Shown here one piece after another: positions 20,304-28,998 of a DNA stretch of 64,000 nt. This DNA is from Asticcacaulis excentricus (lineage in GTDB: Bacteria; Pseudomonadota; Alphaproteobacteria; Caulobacterales; Caulobacteraceae), in contig NZ_AP018827.1 of the NCBI RefSeq assembly GCF_003966695.1, positions 992,001-1,056,000 on the forward strand. Direction: 5' to 3'. Each line of letters begins with the position of its first letter. The first letter of the stretch is position 1. The notes beneath the pieces are model-generated. The model was not told where the DNA came from. It saw only the letters and a list, made by a program, of their open reading frames with translations, and ran no database searches. The translations under genes were made by a program, and so were the position numbers.

Positions 20304-21206
20304 TTAACCAACCTGCTGGAGCACGGGGGCGCGGGTCACGATCCGGTAGGCATCCGGTTGCGACAGTAGGGCACGGACCGCGGCATTATTAAGGCCGTGG
20401 CCAGCACGGATTCCTTCAAACCTGCCAAGAATGGGCATACCGAGCACGTAAAGGTCACCAATGGCGTCCAGCGCCTTGTGACGGACGAATTCGTCGGCAA
20501 AGCGCAGGCCTTCGGCATTCAGCACACGGTCGCCATCAATGACGATGGCATTGTCCATCGAGCCGCCACGCGCCAGACCGGCCGCACGCAGGGCTTCGAC
20601 ACCTTCGATAAAGCCGAAGGTGCGAGCCGCCGCCAGTTCGGTGCGGAAGCTGTCTTCGGTGACGACCATTTCGATTTCCTGATGGCCGATGACGGCGCTG
20701 GGGAAGTCGATTTCGAAGTGCATTTCGAAGCGGTCAGCCGGATAGAAGGCCGCGCGCTTGTCGCCTTCGACGACCACGACCGGCTTGAGGATTTCGATGA
20801 CCTGCTGCGGCTGCGCCTGACGGCGGAACCCGGCCTGATCCAGCAGTTGCACGAAAGGCTGCGCCGAACCGTCCATGATCGGCACTTCCGGACCATCCAG
20901 TTCGATCAGGGCATTATCGACGCCAAGCGCCGAGAGAGCGGCCATCAGGTGCTCAATGGTCGAAACGGATACGCCCGCCGCATTGGTTATGACGGTGCCC
21001 AGACGGGTCTGCGTAACCAGATCAGCGCGTGCCGGCACGCGGTTGTCGCGGTCACAGATGTCGGTACGCACAAACACAATGCCCGTACCGGCGGACGCCG
21101 GACGCACGGACAGGCGCACACGTTGACCAGTGTGCAGGCCGACGCCCGCACAGATAGCAGGAACGGCAATCGTATGTTCGTGGTGGTCAGGCGACATGGA
21201 ACGCAT
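20304..21206 (-). CDS. lpxC: UDP-3-O-acyl-N-acetylglucosamine deacetylase
   Basis: Zinc enzyme catalysing the committed step of lipid A synthesis. 300 residues. The zinc ligands H86 (STIEHLMAAL), H243 and D247 (RHKALDAIGDLYVLG) and the general acid/base H270 (RAGHGLNN) are present. The start may be ATG 21206 or the in-frame ATG three codons later. It lies downstream of ftsZ but is separated from it by a strong terminator, so it probably has its own promoter in 21207-21345. Confidence 0.96.
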   Translation of the reverse strand: MRSMSPDHHEHTIAVPAICAGVGLHTGQRVRLSVRPASAGTGIVFVRTDICDRDNRVPARADLVTQTRLGTVITNAAGVSVSTIEHLMAALSALGVDNALIELDGPEVPIMDGSAQPFVQLLDQAGFRRQAQPQQVIEILKPVVVVEGDKRAAFYPADRFEMHFEIDFPSAVIGHQEIEMVVTEDSFRTELAAARTFGFIEGVEALRAAGLARGGSMDNAIVIDGDRVLNAEGLRFADEFVRHKALDAIGDLYVLGMPILGRFEGIRAGHGLNNAAVRALLSQPDAYRIVTRAPVLQQVG

Positions 21207-21345
21207 AAACCTAAAAATGAACGCGCGGAAAGGTTTCCGCTCACGTCAGTTTATACGCCCCGACACCCCCTCGCCTCAACTAAACATGGATTACGGTTTG
21301 TAACGCCATGATTAACGGGGTTTAGCGCGATCATAACGCTTTCAT

Positions 21346-21380
21346 ACCAAAAGAAAAAGCCCCCGGCGAACCGGGGGCTT
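21346..21380 (-). terminator. Intrinsic terminator of ftsZ
   Basis: Read on the minus strand: a 10-bp stem AAGCCCCCGG (21380-21371) with CCGGGGGCTT (21366-21357) around a TTCG tetraloop, then TTTTTCTTTT. It lies 22 nt after the ftsZ stop and insulates lpxC from ftsZ transcription. Confidence 0.92.
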
Positions 21381-21402
21381 TCATCAGGCATTACTGTCCT
21401 TG

Positions 21403-23061
21403 TCAGTTCGCGAGGCGGCGAAGAAAGGACGGGATTTCAAGATCATCCTCCGCTTCCATGCCCGGCAGCACGTCCGACTTCGCGGCGGCCTGAGGGGCCG
21501 CTTGCGGGGCGGGCGCAGTCGCATAGGGCGACGGGGCCGGCGCCGAAGGCTGACGGTATTCCGGGGTCTGTGTCACCGGCGCATCACTGCGCTTGGGGAA
21601 CAGGCCACGCCACAGGCCACCCCGGTCGTCTTCGCGCGGCGACTGTACGGCGGCACGTGCCGGCTCAGGGGCGCGCGTGGTGCCGTAACCGGCCACCGGA
21701 CGCTGGGGAATTTCGCGTTGCACCGACTGAGGTGCCGACTGAACCGCCGGGATATCGAACTCGTCTTCGACCGACGGATCGACGATTTTCGCAATGATGC
21801 GCGGCTCAGGCTGAGCCACAGGGGCCGGAGCCGGTTGCGGCGCAGGCGTTGCGGCAACGGGTTCCGGACGCACTTCCGGCTGATAGGCCGGTTGCACGGG
21901 GGTTTCAGCCACAGGCGCGGGCTGAACCGGAGCCGGTTGCGGCGCAGGCGCTGCCGTAGCCTGACTTAGCGGGGCCTGAACGGCAACCGTCTGAACCGGC
22001 TGAGCCTGCCCCGGACGGCCGGGGGTGATGTAGATGGACTGACGCGGCGGCGTCGAAGCCGTGGCCTGCGGCACCGGCGGTTGTTGCTGCGCTGCGGCGG
22101 AGTCCATGCCGGTGGCGACAACCGACACGCGCAGCTTGCCTTCCAGAGACGGATCGAAGGCCGCGCCGAAGATGATGTTGGCGTCAGGATCGACTTCCGA
22201 CGAAATGGCATTGGCCGCTTCATCGACTTCGAGCAGGGTCATATCGAGGCCGCCGGTGACATTGACCAACACCGCCTTGGCACCCTTGAGCGAGGTTTCG
22301 TCGAGCAGCGGGTTCTGGATGGCGTTTTGCGCCGCCTGAAGCGCGCGGTCATCGCCGGTCGCTTCGCCCGTACCCATCATGGCCTTGCCCATTTCGGACA
22401 TGACCGAGCGCACATCGGCGAAGTCAAGATTGATCAGGCCCGGCAGAACCATCAGGTCGGTGATGGAGCGCACGCCCGAATGCAGCACCTGATCGGCCAT
22501 GCCGAAGGCTTCGGCAAAGGTGGTGCGCTCATTGGCGATACGGAACAGGTTCTGGTTCGGGATAACGATCAGCGTATCGACATAGCGTTGCAGCTCGGCG
22601 ATGCCCGCATCGGCCAGACGCATACGGTGGCGGCCTTCGAACATGAAGGGCTTGGTCACCACGCCGACGGTCAGGATGCCGCGTTCACGCGCCGTCTTGG
22701 CGATAATCGGCGCGGCGCCCGTACCGGTGCCGCCGCCCATACCGGCAGTGATGAAGACCATATGCGCACCTTCGAGGTGCTCACCGATCTCATGCGCCGA
22801 CTCTTCGGCAGCGGTCATACCAACTTCCGGATGGGCACCCGCGCCCAGACCTTGCGTCAGAGAAACGCCCAACTGCACGCGACGGTCGGTCTTGGCAAAC
22901 TGGAGCTGTTGCGCGTCGGTATTGGCGACGACAAACTCAACCCCTTCGAGGCCCGCCTCGATCATGTTGTTGACGGCGTTGCCGCCCGCGCCACCGACGC
23001 CGAAAACGACGATGCGGGGCTTCAATTCCGTGGCGCGCGGCGCCGAGAGATGTATAGCCAT
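21403..23061 (-). CDS. ftsZ: Cell division GTPase FtsZ
   Basis: Tubulin-like GTPase that builds the Z ring. 552 codons from the ATG at 23061. The GTPase core (about 1-320) holds GGAGGNAVN (23-31) and the tubulin signature [12 protein letters not shown] (107-118). A very long intrinsically disordered linker (about 330-535), rich in Pro, Ala, Gln and Val, joins the core to the C-terminal peptide [12 protein letters not shown], which binds FtsA and other partners. Caulobacter FtsZ also has a long linker; this one seems longer. The 420-nt upstream region carries GANTC and CtrA-like sites that suggest cell-cycle control. Confidence 0.98.
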   Translation of the reverse strand: MAIHLSAPRATELKPRIVVFGVGGAGGNAVNNMIEAGLEGVEFVVANTDAQQLQFAKTDRRVQLGVSLTQGLGAGAHPEVGMTAAEESAHEIGEHLEGAHMVFITAGMGGGTGTGAAPIIAKTARERGILTVGVVTKPFMFEGRHRMRLADAGIAELQRYVDTLIVIPNQNLFRIANERTTFAEAFGMADQVLHSGVRSITDLMVLPGLINLDFADVRSVMSEMGKAMMGTGEATGDDRALQAAQNAIQNPLLDETSLKGAKAVLVNVTGGLDMTLLEVDEAANAISSEVDPDANIIFGAAFDPSLEGKLRVSVVATGMDSAAAQQQPPVPQATASTPPRQSIYITPGRPGQAQPVQTVAVQAPLSQATAAPAPQPAPVQPAPVAETPVQPAYQPEVRPEPVAATPAPQPAPAPVAQPEPRIIAKIVDPSVEDEFDIPAVQSAPQSVQREIPQRPVAGYGTTRAPEPARAAVQSPREDDRGGLWRGLFPKRSDAPVTQTPEYRQPSAPAPSPYATAPAPQAAPQAAAKSDVLPGMEAEDDLEIPSFLRRLAN

Positions 23062-23481
23062 GTGATCAGACCAACCTTCCGTGACCCTGTCCGGGCGACC
23101 TTTGTTCCCGTCCAATTATCGACCCGGCGCTCTTGTCAAAAAGCGCTCACAAGCGTCGATCATGAGACATCGAATATGCTTAATGAATAGTTACCCGATA
23201 ACTTGAGTCGCAGCGATTTGAAGGTCTTTTTGCGATAAATTTTAACAAAAGTTACCGCTTGATAAATTTCCGGCCCGCCACCCGAATCAACCGGCAGGGC
23301 ATCAAGCGAAAATGGCCAAAATTACGGCCACTTATGCACAGAAGATTAATCCGGAATCAGGAATCCTTACCCGCACATTAACGCTCACACCATGCAGCCG
23401 CATACCGCCCAAACGCAAACGGGACGCCCGAAAGCGCCCCGCCAAAACTGTGGATTTTTTTGTGTGTAAACAGGCAACCGG
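23062..23481 (-). promoter_or_regulatory. ftsZ upstream region with GANTC and CtrA-like sites
   Basis: The 420-nt ftsA-ftsZ gap holds no gene. GANTC methylation sites occur at 23205-23209, 23284-23288, 23354-23358 and 23361-23365, with a fifth at 23487 in the ftsA end. CtrA-like boxes with one mismatch to TTAA-N7-TTAA occur at 23180-23194 (TTAA-N7-TTAC) and 23241-23255 (TTTA-N7-TTAC). In Caulobacter ftsZ is controlled by CtrA and by GcrA/CcrM, so this is the probable ftsZ promoter. Confidence 0.6.
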
Positions 23482-24840
23482 TTACAGATTCTGCTTGAGC
23501 CACTCCACCACGCGGCTCACCAGATGGCCCTTGGCGGCGCTGGGGGCGTCCTTGGGCGACAGGCGCGCCGTCATGATCTTGCGCGCCGGGACCACGTCGC
23601 GCGGGCCATAAAGCGTGCGCAGGATCACCCCGGCACAGGCGGCAAAGGCCGGCCCGGCGGCCGCATCAGCCAGGTGCGGTACACGCTTGGGCTTGCCCAG
23701 ACGCACAGGACGATCAAACACGCGGATGGCCAGTTCCCGCACACCCGCCAACTGCGACGCGCCGCCCGTCAGGACGATACCCGCACCGGGGTCGATCGGA
23801 ACGCCAGAGGCTTTCAGCTTTTCACGCAGCAGCTCAAAGGTTTCTTCGACACGCGGGGCGATAATGCCTTTGAGGATCGAGCGCGGCACCGAAATCGGCG
23901 GGGCCCCGGCATCGTCACCGCGCGGCGGCGCTTCGACCATTTCGCGGTCTTCGTTGGACGAGGCGATGGCCGAGCCGTGCAGCGTCTTGACGCGCTCCGC
24001 GCCGACAAGCGTGGTGGACAGGCCGCGCGCGATGTCGGCCGTGACGTGGCTACCGCCGACATTCAGGCAATCGACGTGTACCAACGCGCCGCCATAGAAG
24101 ACGGCTGCCGTGGTGCACGAGGCCCCCATGTCGATGCAGATGCAGCCCAGTTCCTTCTCGTCTTCCTCCAGCGCCGCGACGGCCGCCGCCAGAGGCGCGG
24201 AGACAATCGCCTGCACCTCAAGGTGCGCCATGCCGACGCACTGCATGATATTGTTAAAGACGTTTTCGTCGATGGTGACGACCAGCAGTTCAAGGCCAAG
24301 TGTACGACCCGTCAGGTTGCGCGGATCGCGCACACCGCTGTGGCCATCGACGGCCCAGCTTACCGGCAGCAGGTGGATGGGGCGACGATTGGGGAAGCGC
24401 ACCTGCGCCAGACCCGACGCGATGGCGCGGTTGAGGTCATCATCCGAGATCGGCTTCACACCGACCGACACCTGAGCGAAGACGCGATGCGACGCGGTCT
24501 GCGCCCCCGGCACAGAAACGCGAACCCCCTGTACCGAGACATTGGCCATGGCCTCAGCGCGCTCAACCGCCTGAGCGATGGCGGTGGCGGCAGCTTCCAT
24601 GTCAATAATATTGCCGGCACGCACGCCGCGCGACTGCACAAAGCCGACACCGGCCACACGGATGGAATGGTCGGCGCTGCGCACGCCGTCCGGCTTCATG
24701 ATGAAACAGCCGATCTTCGAAGCCCCCAGATCCAGAGACGCGACGACGCCCGGCGTCACGGCCATCACGGCGGATTGACGCGAGGCGGCTTCGACGTGAC
24801 GTCCTTCTTTGGCCAGTTTGCGATCTTCTAGACGCGACAT
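23482..24840 (-). CDS. ftsA: Cell division protein FtsA
   Basis: Actin-like ATPase that tethers FtsZ to the membrane and recruits the divisome. 452 residues. The phosphate-1 loop SLDLGASKIGCFI (about 35-47), the SHS2 1C domain (about 110-190), the phosphate-2 loop CIDMGASCTTAAVF and the adenosine motif IVLTGGASQLAGV are visible. The C-terminal amphipathic membrane-targeting helix ends in VSRVVEWLKQNL. It starts 12 nt after ftsQ and is clearly in the same operon; ftsZ follows after a 420-nt control region. Confidence 0.96.
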   Translation of the reverse strand: MSRLEDRKLAKEGRHVEAASRQSAVMAVTPGVVASLDLGASKIGCFIMKPDGVRSADHSIRVAGVGFVQSRGVRAGNIIDMEAAATAIAQAVERAEAMANVSVQGVRVSVPGAQTASHRVFAQVSVGVKPISDDDLNRAIASGLAQVRFPNRRPIHLLPVSWAVDGHSGVRDPRNLTGRTLGLELLVVTIDENVFNNIMQCVGMAHLEVQAIVSAPLAAAVAALEEDEKELGCICIDMGASCTTAAVFYGGALVHVDCLNVGGSHVTADIARGLSTTLVGAERVKTLHGSAIASSNEDREMVEAPPRGDDAGAPPISVPRSILKGIIAPRVEETFELLREKLKASGVPIDPGAGIVLTGGASQLAGVRELAIRVFDRPVRLGKPKRVPHLADAAAGPAFAACAGVILRTLYGPRDVVPARKIMTARLSPKDAPSAAKGHLVSRVVEWLKQNL

Positions 24841-24852
24841 GGACGGAGAACC

Positions 24853-25737
24853 TTAGGCTGCGGGGGCGGTTTCAAAGGGTTTGACGACGAGGGCATTGGG
24901 ATCGGTCAGGTCGATGACTGCGAGCCCCTGATCGAGGATGCGCTGTTGGCTGATCAGGCCGTCGAGACGGTTGAGGGCCTCGTCCTGGTTCAGCGCCGGC
25001 AACTTGATAATCGTGTTGTTTTTCAGTCGGATATCCCAACGGCGCGTGTTAACACGCTGAAACGCCCACACCCGCGACATCAGCTCTGGCCGCGCCTGCA
25101 TCAGGCGCAAAATGTCGGCACTGGTGGCATTGGCCTGCTCCCCGACCACCAGAGGCAGATCGAGGAAGTTGCCGGAATGCGCTTCGGGGATGACCTCGCC
25201 CGTATCGTCGATGACGTAGGTCTTATTCTGATACTGCCACACCGCCAGACGCGGGCGCTCCACAACGCTGATGATCAACTGATCCGGCAACTGACGGCGC
25301 ACCACGGCCGATTTGACCCAGCCGACGGATTCCACATCAGCCTTGACCTTGTTGAGGTCCATCAGGGCCAGAGGCTGACCGCGCTGAAACTGCATCGCCT
25401 TGCGGATGTCTTCGCGGGCCACATCGGACACGCCTTGCAGGCGCACATTCTGAAGATTGATGCCGATGGACGCGATGCGCGCGTCAGTAAAATTCACCAC
25501 GCCTGTACGCAGGGCTTCGGCACGCCCGCCGGTCAGCAGGAACACGGCCATCAGACCGGCCGCGCCCAGAAAGCCCAGCCACGCGGTCAACTCGTTGGGC
25601 ATAGCCACACCACCGAGCAGGGCAAATTTTCCGGCTTCGACCTTGCGCCCGCCACGGCCACGCGGAGCCGCCTGACGGGGTGACGCTTTCGAAACCGGGG
25701 CCGCCTGACGGCGCCCGCCTCTGACGACGGCTGGCAT
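24853..25737 (-). CDS. ftsQ: Cell division protein FtsQ
   Basis: Bitopic divisome protein linking FtsA-side and periplasmic factors. 294 residues from the ATG at 25737, chosen because GAGGAC lies just upstream; the TTG at 25764 is unlikely. A basic cytoplasmic tail (1-48) precedes a transmembrane helix (about 51-69), a POTRA domain (about 80-150, FTDARIASIGINLQNVRLQG) and the FtsQ beta domain. In Caulobacter ddl and mur genes precede ftsQ; here an IS relic and an accessory patch lie upstream instead. Confidence 0.95.
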   Translation of the reverse strand: MPAVVRGGRRQAAPVSKASPRQAAPRGRGGRKVEAGKFALLGGVAMPNELTAWLGFLGAAGLMAVFLLTGGRAEALRTGVVNFTDARIASIGINLQNVRLQGVSDVAREDIRKAMQFQRGQPLALMDLNKVKADVESVGWVKSAVVRRQLPDQLIISVVERPRLAVWQYQNKTYVIDDTGEVIPEAHSGNFLDLPLVVGEQANATSADILRLMQARPELMSRVWAFQRVNTRRWDIRLKNNTIIKLPALNQDEALNRLDGLISQQRILDQGLAVIDLTDPNALVVKPFETAPAA

Positions 25738-26058
25738 ATTCTGTCCTCGTGATCGTCCGCCCAAACAGGGCCGGTGGCGCTTCAGCCACCTAACAACGCG
25801 GGCGCGCCCTGCGGTTCTTTGAACCGGTACGGCAGTGCCCTAAAATCAGGAGGCTGAGAGGGTCAATAGACCGCAACAACCTTAATGATCCGCTAACGAA
25901 CACCCTCTCAGGCAGGTTTTCGTTAGGCATACCAGACCGCAATCTCACCTCTCTTTATATTGCATCTCATGCGCATCACGTATTGTGCAGCGCAGCAAGT
26001 GCTTTAATGCCCGCGCCACTTTCAACTCAGGTCAGACGGTCATCAGGGCGCGGACCCA
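25738..26058. promoter_or_regulatory. ftsQ upstream region with several dyads
   Basis: No gene is seen here. Inverted repeats are GGTGGC/GCCACC (25773-25790), CGGTTC-TTT-GAACCG (25812-25826) and a 10-bp pair CTGAGAGGGT (25854-25863) with ACCCTCTCAG (25902-25911). The minus-strand ftsQ-ftsA promoter should lie here, but no convincing -35/-10 pair could be fixed. Confidence 0.4.
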
Positions 26059-26160
26059 CTACAGCCACCAGATAACCACAGCGGCGAGCGCGACGGCGCT
26101 CATGAGGTTTTTAATGTTTCGGTCAAAGCGCGTGGCGAGGCGGCACCAGTCCTTTAGATG
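26059..26160 (-). pseudogene. C-terminal relic of an IS5-type transposase
   Basis: On the minus strand 26160-26059 reads about 33 codons to a TAG stop. The segment DWCRLATRFDRNIKNLM followed by a hydrophobic AVALAAVVIWWL end is the typical C-terminus of IS5-family DDE transposases. The rest of the transposase and a right-hand end are gone. It sits at the boundary between ftsQ and the lower-GC patch, so it may mark an insertion or rearrangement point. Confidence 0.75.
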
Positions 26161-26171
26161 GGAGAGCCCCT

Positions 26172-26387
26172 GTGACGGAAAAAACGACTCCGACCGACTT
26201 TATCAAGCCGTGGCGGGCTCAGTTCAGTCGCTTACCAGACGGGGGCCTTTTGTTTTATCTTCCGAACGAGGTTGCAGACGCAATCGGCTGGGATGAAGGT
26301 GACCTACTCGACGCTGACGTGGACAAAAATGGCCAGATAATCGTCAGAAAGATTGATACGGCTGCCGGGGCTGAAACGCAGAGCTAA
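26172..26387 (+). CDS. AbrB/SpoVT-like small DNA-binding protein (MazE-type antitoxin)
   Basis: 71 residues from a GTG start. The central part LPNEVADAIGWDEGDLLDADVDKNGQIIVRKI (spread over about residues 28-60) has the swapped-hairpin AbrB pattern: leucine-proline start, EGD turn and a basic IIVRK end. Such proteins are usually antitoxins or small repressors. No toxin gene lies beside it, so it is an orphan or the partner has been lost. It lies between the transposase relic and the ATPase gene in a lower-GC patch. Confidence 0.7.
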   Translation: MTEKTTPTDFIKPWRAQFSRLPDGGLLFYLPNEVADAIGWDEGDLLDADVDKNGQIIVRKIDTAAGAETQS

Positions 26388-26424
26388 AGTGCCAAAGCAA
26401 TCTAAATTATTGCATCGCCCATAA

Positions 26425-28035
26425 CTAAGCGTCGATATCTGCCTTCAGAGTGCTGAACAGGTTCTGTAGTGCCGAAAGTGCTTCATCGTCATCCATAAGC
26501 AACTTCCTGACGGCGCTCTCGTATTGCGATCTCCCTTGGAAGCCTAGACTGGTCGCAATCCTGTCCAGGGCAGGAGTCTCCCGAACAGGATAACGAGCGA
26601 TCACTGCGGTGAGATCGGCGGCTTCGCATGCTTCCGTCAAACGCTTAACCTCTGCAGCAACCATTGCAGGAATATCGATGGTGACGGTAAGAACTTCCGC
26701 GTGAGCAATATCTGCCCGCTTCGGGAGCTTGCTCATAAGATCTTGCCGGATAGATGCTTCAACCACCCGCTCACTAAGCCTTTGAATGTGCGGCCGGATC
26801 GCAGTTATAGCAGTAAAACTCGCCTGATTTAGGGATTGCGTGACGTCGGCACCAGTGAGGGTTTGCTGCCGCGCAGCTAGACGCCGCAGGACCTCGTCGT
26901 GGTAGTATATTGACTCGACTGCGTAGACAGGAACTGCATACACGCCCTTCTCTTTCAGTTCAGCGATGTTCATTGGTGTTCGCCGATCATTGTCTACAAT
27001 ACCGAAGGCATGCAGCCAGTGGAGGTTTTGGGCATCACGGATGCTAGAGACAGAATGCTCGACGTCGCGACAACTCGTTTTCGCGATTACAGATACCTGT
27101 GGGAAAAGTAGACTGTAGAGCGGCTTATCCAAGCTCTGTTCTGTCCCTTCAACGAACAGAAGCTTCCGGCGGCTGCCAAGGACATCCTGTTTCAACTGTT
27201 CGTCAATTTCTGTGTCTGTCGTAACGAGATCGGCGTCCCAGTTGGTTACTTGAGAGTTTTGGTACGTGCAGCCTCTTACGAGCAGTGTACGGGCGCCAGG
27301 ATTGTCGAGCGGGAGCATGACGTCGTGAGTAGATACAACGAATGCACAGTCGTCACGTCGCGAAAATAAGTTGGTTAGAAGAGGCGAAATAATGGACCGG
27401 TGAAGGTGTCTCTCCGGCTCATCTATAAAAAGGATCGTCTCCGGCTTGGAGGTGAGTACATTGGCTGCAATGAGAAGGGCATTCCGCTCGCCATCAGACA
27501 GTTCTGCGATGCTGTATTCCGGGCCACCGTTCCTGCTGGCCATGACTTGTTCGGATTCTCGAACTCTGATCTCAATAGGAATATTAGATAATTTCAGTAG
27601 TTCATTAATTACCTTTATAGGGGCATCATGCTTTGCTAATTGACGAGCTAGGTCGATGTTGTTGGCATCAACTGCATCCGCAATGCCTCTGGCGCGCACA
27701 TTCTCCGCGTCAATTAGATCGTAGATGGCAACGCTTGCACGTTCAGCAGAATAACTATCCATCCAGCGGGATTGAGGGTTGGTGTCTGAGTTTGAGATGT
27801 GGTTTTCTGTGTTCTTCTTGTCATTAGCAGACATGGTCATCGCGTTTGACGGAAACCAAGTCTGCCGGTGCGCAGAAACCCGGCGCGCTCTTCCATGATG
27901 GGCAGTGTAGAAGCGTTGCAAGAGACTTGATTTTCCGGTCCCATTCGCCCCCAACACAAAGACTACCTCTCCGAGAGCAACATTGAAGCTGATGGGCTCT
28001 CCAGCGGAAAGGGGAACACTTAATGCAAATGACAT
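26425..28035 (-). CDS. Fused ABC-type ATPase and TOPRIM/DUF4435-like protein, putative defence gene
   Basis: 536 residues from the ATG at 28035, chosen because GGAGG lies 7 nt upstream. N-terminal ABC/SMC-like ATPase: Walker A GANGTGKS (29-36), signature ELSDGER (178-184), Walker B ILFIDEP (201-207), H-loop STHD (235-238). Then a TOPRIM-like domain: FVEGTEQSLD (294-303, with E296) and VDNDRR with D348/D350. OLD-family nucleases and the AriA/AriB pair of PARIS phage defence combine the same two activities; this single chain may be a fused or related form. Composition is visibly less GC-rich than its neighbours. The function is inferred. Confidence 0.8.
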   Translation of the reverse strand: MSFALSVPLSAGEPISFNVALGEVVFVLGANGTGKSSLLQRFYTAHHGRARRVSAHRQTWFPSNAMTMSANDKKNTENHISNSDTNPQSRWMDSYSAERASVAIYDLIDAENVRARGIADAVDANNIDLARQLAKHDAPIKVINELLKLSNIPIEIRVRESEQVMASRNGGPEYSIAELSDGERNALLIAANVLTSKPETILFIDEPERHLHRSIISPLLTNLFSRRDDCAFVVSTHDVMLPLDNPGARTLLVRGCTYQNSQVTNWDADLVTTDTEIDEQLKQDVLGSRRKLLFVEGTEQSLDKPLYSLLFPQVSVIAKTSCRDVEHSVSSIRDAQNLHWLHAFGIVDNDRRTPMNIAELKEKGVYAVPVYAVESIYYHDEVLRRLAARQQTLTGADVTQSLNQASFTAITAIRPHIQRLSERVVEASIRQDLMSKLPKRADIAHAEVLTVTIDIPAMVAAEVKRLTEACEAADLTAVIARYPVRETPALDRIATSLGFQGRSQYESAVRKLLMDDDEALSALQNLFSTLKADIDA

Positions 28036-28597
28036 TCGTAGGCCTCCGGCCGAATCAGGACACTCAATCCAAAGCTGTGATACTTCGACCCGATTTAATA
28101 TGAAACAAGCTACGGAATTGTTTTTTCGTGAAGCGTGGTATCGCAACTGGATATTCCACCATAATGATCGCCTTTGGCGTTACAGCATTCCGGATAGTAT
28201 TTGCAGAGCCATCGATGAAAAGGATCACAAAATGCGCAAGGCCCGCTCTTGCAAGACTCGAGAGCACGATAGTCTCATGACCGCTTTTTCCTTTGCATCA
28301 AGGTCGCTGACGTCTCTTTAGGGCCAATAGCAGAAAATAGAACCTGCTTCTTAGCCTTGAGGTATCCACACGGGGAGAGGGGACCTGTTGGATGATTCCC
28401 GCATCCCAAAACTCGTTGTTGCCTCGCTAACGCGCGAAAGGTGTCGCTATCTTGCGCGTTTTTGGTGTTCGGAAAGCGAAAAAAAAACGCAAAAACATAC
28501 ATCTTGGATTGCGAAAAATGCGCCATTCGCCAAAGAGCTGCGAAAAATCGGTGTTTTAACGCTAAACTTTCGGCGTCTTAATGCTAACGCACAAAAA
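28036..28597. other. Non-coding AT-richer stretch between the ATPase and the tRNA
   Basis: No convincing gene here: short open frames on both strands lack family features and ribosome-binding sites. The part 28470-28560 has repeated GCGAAAAA blocks (near 28474, 28511 and 28540) and long A tracts, which would make the DNA bent. The ATPase promoter probably lies somewhere in 28050-28400. No copy of the tRNA 3' end was found that would serve as a second attachment site. Confidence 0.5.
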
Positions 28598-28674
28598 TGG
28601 TGACCCCTGCAGGACTCGAACCTGCGACCTCTGCTTTAGGAAAGCCTTGCTCTATCCGGCTGAGCTAAGGGGCC
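28598..28674 (-). tRNA. tRNA-Arg (anticodon CCT)
   Basis: 77 nt including an encoded CCA. Acceptor stem GGCCCCT/AGGGGTC, D arm GCTC...GAGC, anticodon loop TTCCTAA with CCT, T arm GCAGG-TTCGAGT-CCTGC are all present. The anticodon stem has only three Watson-Crick pairs next to the loop (GCT/AGC); the outer two positions are A27-G43 and G28-A42, a tandem purine mismatch. Such genes are common integration sites, and the lower-GC patch lies on its 3' side. Confidence 0.93.
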
Positions 28675-28998
28675 ACGCGCGTCGGGTTTAGCACGCAGCC
28701 CGCGCCTTTGAGAAGCCGTTTCAAACCCTGCCCGGCCTAAAAACCTGTGTGAGAACGCAACCGACTCGACTCACGGCGCGACTCAGCGCAAGTAGGGAAT
28801 TAGATATGGTTAATGCGCCATCGGGCTACCATATCTGGTATAGAACAAATCAGGCATCGCGCGATGTCACTGATTCGGTCATGATTCGTTTTCATGACGT
28901 TCACGGCGTTTGACTCCAGCCGTTAACCTCTGAATTTACGCGCTTTCGACACCGTCTTGTGCCTTTCCAAGGCCACTTTAAGCGTTTAAAACGGCTGC
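28675..28998 (+). promoter_or_regulatory. Helicase upstream region with six GANTC sites and a dyad
   Basis: 324 nt without a gene. GANTC sites occur at 28763, 28768, 28780, 28872, 28883 and 28912 (start positions), six within 154 nt. Between the two groups lies a 9-bp inverted repeat AGATATGGT (28802-28810) with ACCATATCT (28828-28836). Both point to methylation-dependent or repressor-controlled transcription of the helicase gene. Confidence 0.55.

Noticed and set aside
28275-28603. Two short frames (minus 28275-28526, plus 28388-28603) near the tRNA
   Set aside because: Low-complexity, no ribosome-binding site, no family; more likely regulatory or relic DNA.
26425-28674. A classic integrative element with direct repeats of the tRNA 3' end
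   Set aside because: No second copy of the tRNA end and no integrase gene were found by eye between 26.0 and 28.6 kb.
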